A stretch of DNA of 21,426 nt from a virus, in IMG/VR virus record IMGVR_UViG_3300043410_001428, positions 1 through 21,426 of that record. One strand, given 5' to 3'. The notes under the pieces are model-generated. The model was not told the origin of the DNA. It saw only the letters and a list, made by a program, of their open reading frames with translations, and made no database searches. The stretch's first letter is position 1; every line of letters starts with the position of its first letter. The position numbers were made by a program, and so were the translations under genes. Shown one piece after another: positions 13,695-20,011 of this stretch.

Positions 13695-14291
13695 ATGAAT
13701 TTAGATTTACCTGTATATATGCTTGACATCAACGAGGATTTACAAGATGATGCTCAAGTTGATTTTATATCATTAGTAGATAGACCTGCTATTCAAAAGA
13801 ATTGGAATGCGTTTAACAATAAACAAAAGTTTGAAATTGTTAGCGAAGATATGCGTATTATCAGTGGTCCTATTATGTTGGCTGATACTCCTATCTTCCG
13901 TAGTGATGCTCATTATGGCGATTACTATGTTGCATTTTCTGCAAATACTATACTCAAAATTATGCAGAAGTACTTCCGCAAAGGTTTCCAAAGCAATGTA
14001 AATGTAATGCACAATGGACAACTAACCTTAGATGATGTTACTTTATTTGAATCATTTCAAAGTGATGAGAAAAGAGGAATACCTCCAATGAAAGGTTTTG
14101 AGGATACTCCTTGGGGTAGTTGGTTTGGTTCTATGGTAGTAAATAACGAGCAAGTATGGAAGGAGCAGGTTAAGACAGGTTTGTTAAAAGGCTTTTCAGT
14201 AGAAGGTATGTTTAACTATAAACCTAAACAAGTAACTCAAATTACTGCATTGATAAACGAGGTAAAAAATATTTTATCTCAGGTTAAGTGA
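13695..14291 (+). CDS. XkdF-like prohead serine protease
   Basis: This 198-residue protein resembles the XkdF-type prohead protease (Peptidase_S78_2) that cleaves scaffold and capsid N-termini during maturation. Visible family traits are VDFISLVDRPAI (23-34), a region SANTILKIMQKYFRKG (about 82-97), VMHNGQ with His106 as candidate catalytic histidine, TLFESFQSD (about 115-123), a GSWFGSMVVNN segment, and the signature KGFSVEGMF with Ser168 as candidate nucleophile. The order protease-scaffold-capsid in the next genes is typical. It starts 34 bases after the tape measure gene with an A/T-rich leader and no Shine-Dalgarno. No fused toxin or other domain is present. Confidence 0.85.
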   Translation: MNLDLPVYMLDINEDLQDDAQVDFISLVDRPAIQKNWNAFNNKQKFEIVSEDMRIISGPIMLADTPIFRSDAHYGDYYVAFSANTILKIMQKYFRKGFQSNVNVMHNGQLTLDDVTLFESFQSDEKRGIPPMKGFEDTPWGSWFGSMVVNNEQVWKEQVKTGLLKGFSVEGMFNYKPKQVTQITALINEVKNILSQVK

Positions 14292-14328
14292 TAAACAATT
14301 AATTTTTTAACTATATAAAGCAAAAAGT

Positions 14329-14949
14329 ATGAACGCACAAGAAGCGATATTAAAAATCAAAGGCTTATTCGAAGAGAATTTAGCCGCTCCTCCTGCAGGT
14401 GAACCAACTCCTGAAGTTGAAACTAAGGTTGAAATGAAAGAGTACGACCTAGCAGACGGAACTAAAGTAGAAATTTCTGCTTTGGAAATTGGAGGCGAGT
14501 GCAAATACGCAGATGGTACTACAGTTCCTATGGGAGAGTATACATTAGCAGATGGCACGAATGTTCAATTAGACGAAAACGGAATTATTGTTGAAATTTC
14601 TACTCCTGAAGAAGATGCAATGCCTGAAGAAGCACCTGCTGAAGAGGTACCTGCTGATATGGGAAAGGAATTAGACAAAAAGATGCAAGGATATTCTGAA
14701 CAATTTGAAGCACAAGTTGCTGAATTGAAAGCACAAAAAGAAGCATCTGACAAAAAGGTAGCTGAATTAGAAGCTAAGGTTAAACAAGGATTTGCACAAG
14801 TAGCTGAATTAGTAGAAGCACTTACAAAGACACCTAACGCAGACCCAATTCAAAAACCAAACGGATTCAGTGATTTCGTATCAACAAATGATATTAAAGA
14901 ACAAAGAATCGCAAGATTTAGAAACGCAATTTTAAACACTAAAAATTAA
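14329..14949 (+). CDS. Capsid scaffolding protein with ADGT repeats
   Basis: This 206-residue acidic protein lies between protease and major capsid gene, where scaffolding proteins are found. Residues 38-90 hold a small beta domain with three ADGT repeats (42-45, 61-64, 74-77), two of which are part of a longer repeat EYxLADGTxV. Then comes a Pro/Glu-rich linker (EEDAMPEEAPAEEVPADMG), a coiled coil (about 112-165, KMQGYSEQFEAQVAELKAQK) and a C-terminal end with basic residues, DIKEQRIARFRNAI, which could contact the capsid shell. It starts 37 bases after the protease stop and ends five bases before the capsid ATG. The beta repeat is a feature I know from Bacteroidota scaffold-like proteins. 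Function is inferred from position and architecture. Confidence 0.75.
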   Translation: MNAQEAILKIKGLFEENLAAPPAGEPTPEVETKVEMKEYDLADGTKVEISALEIGGECKYADGTTVPMGEYTLADGTNVQLDENGIIVEISTPEEDAMPEEAPAEEVPADMGKELDKKMQGYSEQFEAQVAELKAQKEASDKKVAELEAKVKQGFAQVAELVEALTKTPNADPIQKPNGFSDFVSTNDIKEQRIARFRNAILNTKN

Positions 14950-14954
14950 TAACA

Positions 14955-15908
14955 ATGGCATTTAATGTATCAGCATTAGCAGACTATACAGAACAAAACG
15001 CAGACCTTTTGGTAACTTCGTCTGTATTAGGCGCAAAAACTGCATCTTTAATCAAGAGTGCAGGTAATGTAATGGTTGGAGTAAAATCCGCTGAAACTAT
15101 TAACATTATGGACACAGATGCAATCTTCCAATCAGGAGGTTCTTGTGGATTTACTGCATCAGGTTCAACAACATTTACTCAAAGAACAGTAACTGTTGGT
15201 AAAATTAAAGTAAACGAGGCTTTATGTCCTAAAGATTTAGAAGCTAAGTACTTACAAAAAGCATTACCTACAGGTTCAATGTATGATTCTATTCCTTTCG
15301 AGCAAGAATTTGCTACAAAGAAAGCTGATAGAATTGCTTCTCAATTAGAGAAAACAATTTGGCAAGGTGACACTACTTCAGTAGATGTAAACTTAAACAA
15401 ATTTGATGGTTTAGTTAAATTAATCGGTGCGGCTTCAGGTGTTGTAGCGGCTAACGCTTCTACTTACATTAGTGGTGCTCCTTTAAGTTCTATTACTGCA
15501 GCGAATGTAATTTCTATCTTTGATGGTATTTACCAAGCTATCCCTGCACAAGTAGTTTCTGCTGATGATATGACTATCTTCTGCGGTCAAGACTTATTCC
15601 GTACTTACACAATCGCATTGAAAAATGCTAATATGTTCCACTATACTGCAGATGTTAAATCTGATAGTGAGTTCGTATTGCCGGGTACTACTATCAAAGT
15701 TGTAGCAGTACAAGGTTTGAATGGTACTAACAAGGCTTACGCTTTAAGATTAAGCAATATGTTCTTAGGAACTGACTTATTGAACGAAGAAGAGAAGTTT
15801 GAAATCTTCTATGCTAAAGAAGCTGACCAAGTTCGTTTCGTAGCTGAGTTCAAAATGGGTGTGAATATCGCTTTCCCTGATGAGATTGTGAAATTCGTAT
15901 TGGCATAA
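14955..15908 (+). CDS. Major capsid protein (HK97-like)
   Basis: The 317-residue product has the size and make-up of a HK97-fold capsid protein and directly follows a protease and scaffold. Notable stretches are an N-terminal region with alternating helix and turn (MAFNVSALADYTEQNADLLV), a central helical spine around FEQEFATKKADRIASQLEKTIWQGDT (from about 114), a P-domain-like part DDMTIFCGQDLFRTYTIALK (about 203-222) and the beta-rich C-terminus EADQVRFVAEFKMGVNIAFP (about 289-308). The gene favours frequent codons and has a GC content above the accessory genes, consistent with strong expression. A perfect terminator hairpin follows six bases after the stop, which would end a high-level capsid transcript. 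Confidence 0.88.
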   Translation: MAFNVSALADYTEQNADLLVTSSVLGAKTASLIKSAGNVMVGVKSAETINIMDTDAIFQSGGSCGFTASGSTTFTQRTVTVGKIKVNEALCPKDLEAKYLQKALPTGSMYDSIPFEQEFATKKADRIASQLEKTIWQGDTTSVDVNLNKFDGLVKLIGAASGVVAANASTYISGAPLSSITAANVISIFDGIYQAIPAQVVSADDMTIFCGQDLFRTYTIALKNANMFHYTADVKSDSEFVLPGTTIKVVAVQGLNGTNKAYALRLSNMFLGTDLLNEEEKFEIFYAKEADQVRFVAEFKMGVNIAFPDEIVKFVLA

Positions 15909-15913
15909 TTTAC

Positions 15914-15941
15914 AGGGGAGTGAAATACCTCCCCTTTTTTT
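15914..15941 (+). terminator. Intrinsic terminator after major capsid gene
   Basis: AGGGGAG (15914-15920) pairs perfectly with CTCCCCT (15929-15935) around an eight-base loop, followed by T to 15941. It starts six bases after the capsid stop codon and is one of the clearest terminators in the window. Confidence 0.9.
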
Positions 15942-15963
15942 AAAAATATTAAATTAACTAACA

Positions 15964-16485
15964 ATGAGTTGTGCATTAACACAAGGATACTCTTTAGATT
16001 GCCGCGATAGTTTAGGTGGTATCGTTGAAGTGTATTTTACTGAAGCAGCGAATGTAACCGCAACAACCGAGGCAAGTGGTGTAATTACTGCTTTGACTAA
16101 GGCTACAGGTAAGCGTTTTTGGAAGTATGCTTTAGTAAAGGATACATCAATGTTTAACCAAACTATTACTGCTTCGGTAGCTAATGGTACTGTATTCTAT
16201 ACACAAGAATTACAAATAATTCTTAATAAATTGCAAACTAATACAAGAAACGAAATCTTGTTATTAGCACAAAATAGTTTAGTTGCAGTTGTAAAAGATA
16301 GCAATGGTAACTATTGGTATTTAGGTAAAACAAGAGGAATAGATTTAACTGCAGGTAGTGCCGCTACAGGAACTGCACAAGGAGATAGAAGTGGTTTCAC
16401 TTTGACTTTCTCAGGTGCTGAACCAGCAATGGCTCCAAGTGTTGCACAAGCGGTTTATTCTGCTTTAGAAACAGCAGGTTCTTAA
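15964..16485 (+). CDS. Probable major tail tube protein
   Basis: A 173-residue protein, MSCALTQGYSLDCRDSLGG, with a beta-rich, threonine-rich body. I recall this N-terminus and the block GKRFWKYALVKDTSMFNQTI (about 49-68), then FYTQELQIILNKLQTNTRNE (about 79-98), from Flavobacterium phages, where it is treated as a tail tube or structural protein. The size and strand pattern fit a tail tube monomer; a capsid decoration protein is the alternative. It lies between two strong terminators, so it probably has its own transcript or uses read-through from the capsid gene. No Shine-Dalgarno was seen; the leader is AAATTAACTAACA. An unusual point is that it sits within the head genes and away from the tape measure gene. 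Confidence 0.6.
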   Translation: MSCALTQGYSLDCRDSLGGIVEVYFTEAANVTATTEASGVITALTKATGKRFWKYALVKDTSMFNQTITASVANGTVFYTQELQIILNKLQTNTRNEILLLAQNSLVAVVKDSNGNYWYLGKTRGIDLTAGSAATGTAQGDRSGFTLTFSGAEPAMAPSVAQAVYSALETAGS

Positions 16486-16512
16486 GTTTGTTTTTCATAG
16501 GTTTATAGGTTT

Positions 16513-16545
16513 ACCCCCATTCCTTAATTGGTTTGGGGGTTTTTT
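16513..16545 (+). terminator. Intrinsic terminator after tail tube-like gene
   Basis: ACCCCCA (16513-16519) pairs with TGGGGGT (16534-16540) around a 14-base loop, followed by T through 16545. It lies 28 bases after the stop at 16485. Confidence 0.88.
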
Positions 16546-16728
16546 GTAAAGTTATAACTATACCTTTTCGCGTATAAGTAAAGCTAATTCTTTACTTTTA
16601 TATCTTATAGGGTATAAATTTATATACTAAAAAGTGCAATAAATTGCCTTTTATGAGCCGATTAATCAAGATATTCGCCTCATTTGTATAAAATATGCAA
16701 CATATTACCTTTTATGCTATTTAGAAAT
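16546..16728 (+). promoter_or_regulatory. Promoter region before the portal operon
   Basis: TTTG (16683-16686), 19-base spacer, TACCTTTT (16706-16713) fits the Bacteroidota -33/-7 pattern (TTTG and TAnnTTTG) in all but the last base. It would start transcription only about ten bases before the ATG at 16729. TACCTTTT occurs also at 16561-16568, where the nearest TTTG boxes are 14 or 25 bases away, and a related TGCCTTTT lies between. An inverted repeat, AAGTAAAG (16576-16583) with CTTTACTT (16590-16597), could be an operator or second weak terminator. There is no open frame with a plausible start across this 183-base part. Confidence 0.55.
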
Positions 16729-17103
16729 ATGATAAGGCTAACAAAAGGACAAACTCAAAATATCATACTAACTTTAACTGAAAAGCAGTTACTTACCAAT
16801 CCAAACTATTTGTTTATATTTACAAATAGAAGTGCGAATACTGAGGTAAAGTTTGTTAAATTAAACGCTACCGATATAAGTGCTTACAAGGATAGATACA
16901 ATGAGTTTAGTATAGTAGTTAATACCTATTTTGGTTCTTCTTTGAATGGTCAATATGACTATGAGATTTATGAGCAAACTAGCACTACAAATACTAATCC
17001 TGCAGGTTTAAATATGGTTGAATCAGGCATAATGGAATTAGTAGGAACTGCTTTGACCTATGCTGAATATAACACAAACGATACATATACAATTAGACAA
17101 TAA
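16729..17103 (+). CDS. Conserved small structural protein upstream of portal
   Basis: The likely start is ATG 16729 (MIRLTKGQTQNIILTLTEKQ; 124 residues). An in-frame ATG at 16714 and an ATA-rich extension to 16684 overlap the promoter-like sequence and are less likely. It is a beta-rich protein with no membrane span; the block NPNYLFIFTNRSANTEVKFV (about 24-43) resembles a conserved protein I have seen beside the portal gene in Flavobacterium phages. The fold could be an Ig-like or adaptor domain. It ends in TAATG, sharing one base with the portal start, so the two are translationally coupled. The role is unknown; virion association is inferred from position. Confidence 0.65.
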   Translation: MIRLTKGQTQNIILTLTEKQLLTNPNYLFIFTNRSANTEVKFVKLNATDISAYKDRYNEFSIVVNTYFGSSLNGQYDYEIYEQTSTTNTNPAGLNMVESGIMELVGTALTYAEYNTNDTYTIRQ

Positions 17104-18899
17104 TGGATAATATACTAGTATTAACATTCGCAGAGGCAAAACAACCTGAATACAAAGAGAAAAAAGGTGTAGGCTTCATACAATATGGAGATAGAAATGA
17201 CTATCCTAACTACTTAGTTGATTTGTTTAACAAGTCAGCAAAACATAACGCTATTGTAAAAAGCAAGGTACACTATATTACTGCAAATGGTTGGACTTCT
17301 AGTGAGGAAGCTAGAACATTTGTAGAGAAAGTAAATAGAACTGAAAGCCTAGAGGACTTAACTCGTAAGGTTAGTTTGGATACTGAAATATTTGGTGGGT
17401 ACTATCTAGAGATAATTTGGAATACACAAGGTCAATTAGCAGAAATTTGGCATATTGACTATACTAAAATACGCACGAATAAGGACAATACGCAGTTTTG
17501 GTATAAGGAAGATTGGAAGGATAATAAAGAGGAGGCAAAGGTATATACTGCTTTCAATCCTAATGCAGAAAGCAAGGTAAAACAAATACTATATGTTAAG
17601 GAATACCGCCCTAATATGGGTATCTATTCTTTACCTGCATATTTTGGTGCCTTAAACTATATTGAAAGTGATATTGAAATATCTAAGCATGTATTAGGCA
17701 ATGCTCAAACAGGTTTCTCTGCAAGTAAACTTATTACTTTACCAAACGGAGAGCCAAGTGATGATGAGAAGAAGAATATCGAGCAAAGATTTACTAAAAG
17801 ATTTAGTGGAAGTGATGGCAAGAAGTTTATCTTATCATTTGTTACTGACCCTCAACGCAAACCTATCATTGATGACTTAGGTGCTAGTGATATTACTAAG
17901 GAAGATTTCCAAAAGGTAGATGAACTTATCCAAACTAATATTTTTAGTGGACACCAAATTACTACCCCATCTATTTTTGGTATCGCAACACCTGGCAAAT
18001 TAGGTAGCCGTAGCGAAATGAGAGATGGTTACGAAATATTTAAAAATACCTATGTAAATAGTAAGCAAATGCACTTAGAAAGTGTATTCAATATGTTAGC
18101 TAAGTTACGAGGCATACAAGACCCTGAATTAAAAATTATTCCTACTGAGGCTATTGGATTAGAATTATCCGAGAATATCCTTAAGGAAATTGCTCCTAAA
18201 GAGTGGTTACTTGAAAAGGCAGGTATTGATATTTCTAAATATCAGTCTGAGCAAGAACCTGTGCAACAAGCACAATTTGCAGAACAAGATTTCAGTTTAT
18301 TTTTTGAGTTTGGAGAATCAAAGGAAGGATTTCAAGTTTGGAAACAAAAGAAGAAATTTAATGATGAAAGTGAATACGAGTTATTTGCAGATGTAAGCCA
18401 ATTACAAGCTAATGTATTGGACTTAATTACTAAGGATAAGCGTATTACTCCTGATGTTATTGCTGAGGTTTTAAACTCAACTCCTGAAACTATTAACTAT
18501 GTAATTAATAAACTTGTTGATAGTGGATATTTAAAGGTAGAGGAAATTAGTGTTGGAGAAGGTTATGATGAAAACATTATTACTGAAAGAACATTAACTG
18601 CACCTATTAGTACAATAACAGGTACAACAACTCCTCAAACAAAGGAACTTTTGGTTAGATATTCTTATGAATGGAATACAGGATTTGATGATAGTGATAA
18701 GAAAACAAGCCGACCATTTTGTAAGGCTTTATTAGATGCAGGTAAAATGTATAGTCGTTCCGAAATTGAACAAATGACTATGAGATTAGGTTACTCTGTA
18801 TTTGATAGAGGTGGAGGTTGGTATACTGAGCCGGGTACAAATAACCATAGTCCTAGTTGCAGACATCATTGGGTTTCAAACATAGTAACAAGAAAATAA
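17103..18899 (+). CDS. Portal protein with winged-helix and Cys-Arg-His tail
   Basis: A 598-residue protein. Residues 1 to about 400 look like a phage portal: GFIQYGDRNDYPNYLVDLFN (24-43), NAIVKSKVHYITANGW (49-64), TEIFGGYYLEIIWN (about 93-106) and the central helical part GSRSEMRDGYEIFKNTYVNS (about 301-320). The ring forms the DNA gateway at one capsid vertex. After a Glu/Gln linker (about 380-400), residues 437-480 read like a winged helix (RITPDVIAEVLNSTPETIN, then VDSGYLKVEE). The last 65 residues contain RPFC (537-540), GGGWYTEPG and CRHHW (586-590), a pattern seen at the ends of SPP1 gp7/MuF-type minor head proteins and possibly metal-binding. No separate minor head gene was found nearby, so this may be a fusion carrying both jobs. 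The last step is inference. Confidence 0.85.
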   Translation: MDNILVLTFAEAKQPEYKEKKGVGFIQYGDRNDYPNYLVDLFNKSAKHNAIVKSKVHYITANGWTSSEEARTFVEKVNRTESLEDLTRKVSLDTEIFGGYYLEIIWNTQGQLAEIWHIDYTKIRTNKDNTQFWYKEDWKDNKEEAKVYTAFNPNAESKVKQILYVKEYRPNMGIYSLPAYFGALNYIESDIEISKHVLGNAQTGFSASKLITLPNGEPSDDEKKNIEQRFTKRFSGSDGKKFILSFVTDPQRKPIIDDLGASDITKEDFQKVDELIQTNIFSGHQITTPSIFGIATPGKLGSRSEMRDGYEIFKNTYVNSKQMHLESVFNMLAKLRGIQDPELKIIPTEAIGLELSENILKEIAPKEWLLEKAGIDISKYQSEQEPVQQAQFAEQDFSLFFEFGESKEGFQVWKQKKKFNDESEYELFADVSQLQANVLDLITKDKRITPDVIAEVLNSTPETINYVINKLVDSGYLKVEEISVGEGYDENIITERTLTAPISTITGTTTPQTKELLVRYSYEWNTGFDDSDKKTSRPFCKALLDAGKMYSRSEIEQMTMRLGYSVFDRGGGWYTEPGTNNHSPSCRHHWVSNIVTRK

Positions 18900-18900
18900 A

Positions 18901-19491
18901 ATGAGCAAGAATACTTTATTTATATCAGTACAAAACATTAAGGATAGAACAGGTTTACACGCAAATGTAGATGAGAAATTAGTACTGCCTGAGATTAAAA
19001 CTGCTCAGGATATGTATATTTTACCTGCACTAGGTTCTGCATTATACAATCAATTACAAACTGCGGTAGAAGGTAATACATATACAAACGAGGAAACAAC
19101 ATTATTGGATGACTATATTGCAGATTGTCTTGTTTATTATGTTATGAGTGAATTGCCTATGGGTTTATCTTACCAATTCTATAACAAAGGATTGTTAAGA
19201 AAGTCAGGCGAAAATACTGAAAATCCATCTATGCAGGATATGATTGATGTTGCAAATAGATACAGGTCAAGAGCAGAATTCTATAAACAAAGAATGATTA
19301 AATATTTAAAACAAAATAATGTTTTATATCCTAACTACTTAAACTTTGGTAGTGGTATAGATAGCATTAAACCTGATAATGATGGGTACACTGTATCTAT
19401 GTGGTTAGGAGATAATGGATGTTGTGGAGATGATGCCAAATATAGAAAATCATTTGAGGAAAGATACCAAGGTAATATAGGATGTTGTTAA
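18901..19491 (+). CDS. Head-tail connector, DUF6712-like
   Basis: This 196-residue protein starts one base after the portal stop. Its helical body, FISVQNIKDRTGLHANVDEK (7-26), LVLPEIKTAQDMYILPALGS (27-46) and LDDYIADCLVYYVMSELPMG (about 69-88), matches the DUF6712 family of Bacteroidota phage neck or head-tail connector proteins that sit under the portal ring. The C-terminus is peculiar: two Cys-Cys pairs (NGCCGDDAK and the final IGCC), which could coordinate metal or form disulfides. Position after the portal and before a tail-terminator-like gene supports a connector role. The gene has no Shine-Dalgarno but is close enough to the portal stop for re-initiation. Confidence 0.75.
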   Translation: MSKNTLFISVQNIKDRTGLHANVDEKLVLPEIKTAQDMYILPALGSALYNQLQTAVEGNTYTNEETTLLDDYIADCLVYYVMSELPMGLSYQFYNKGLLRKSGENTENPSMQDMIDVANRYRSRAEFYKQRMIKYLKQNNVLYPNYLNFGSGIDSIKPDNDGYTVSMWLGDNGCCGDDAKYRKSFEERYQGNIGCC

Positions 19492-19492
19492 T

Positions 19493-19621
19493 ATGAGCAA
19501 ACAAGTAACTATAAAAAATCAAAATAAGCTAAAAGTTTATTTAGAAAAAGCAAAGAAAAATGACACTAAACCAAATAGTAGCACAACTGACAAAACTAGG
19601 CAACGACCACGAACAAATTAA
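19493..19621 (+). CDS. 42-residue basic small protein
   Basis: A short frame begins at ATG 19493, one base after the connector stop, and overlaps the next gene by 62 bases. The 42 residues, MSKQVTIKNQNKLKVYLEKA and on, are rich in Lys, Gln and Asn and end with Arg-rich RQRPRTN, giving a strong positive charge but no recognised fold. The one-base spacing at its start favours translation; the 62-base overlap and absence of a known family argue caution. It may instead be a leader through which ribosomes re-initiate at ATG 19560. Confidence 0.4.
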   Translation: MSKQVTIKNQNKLKVYLEKAKKNDTKPNSSTTDKTRQRPRTN

Positions 19622-20009
19622 TTTCGTGTACTTTGGTGATGTTTGGGAAAGATTAAGCAAACAGGAAGTTACATATCCTGCTATGTTCTTTACTTTAACA
19701 AGTGCCAATATCTATGCAAAAGAAATAGGCTATTCATTTAGTTTATATTTTATGGATAGAATGCTTAGTGAGGAAACAAACGAAACTGAGGTTATGTCCG
19801 ATATGACTTTAGTAGGACAGGATATAGTAGCACAATTACGCTATCCACAAGATTATTCAATTGTTACTTGGACTTTAGGTAACAATATTCCAATTACTTA
19901 TTATACAGAAAGTGACCCTGATTACTTAGCAGGAGTAAAGTTAGATATTACTTTGACTTTACCATTTGTGAATGATAGATGTCAGGTTCCATCAAATTAT
20001 ACATTTTAA
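19560..20009 (+). CDS. Probable tail terminator / neck protein
   Basis: A 149-residue protein, MTLNQIVAQLTKLGNDHEQI, with an alpha-beta layout: an N-terminal helix, then strands FVYFGDVWERL (22-32), EVTYPAMFFTLTSANIY (36-52), FSLYFMDRM (about 60-68), helix DMTLVGQDIVAQLR (about 81-94) and strands LAGVKLDITLTLPFVNDRC (about 123-141). The size and fold pattern fit tail terminator or head-tail joining proteins, which are found after connectors. I know similar small proteins in Flavobacterium phages but no proven function. It overlaps the preceding 42-residue frame and is followed two bases later by the fibre gene. Confidence 0.6.
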   Translation: MTLNQIVAQLTKLGNDHEQINFVYFGDVWERLSKQEVTYPAMFFTLTSANIYAKEIGYSFSLYFMDRMLSEETNETEVMSDMTLVGQDIVAQLRYPQDYSIVTWTLGNNIPITYYTESDPDYLAGVKLDITLTLPFVNDRCQVPSNYTF

Positions 20010-20011
20010 CT

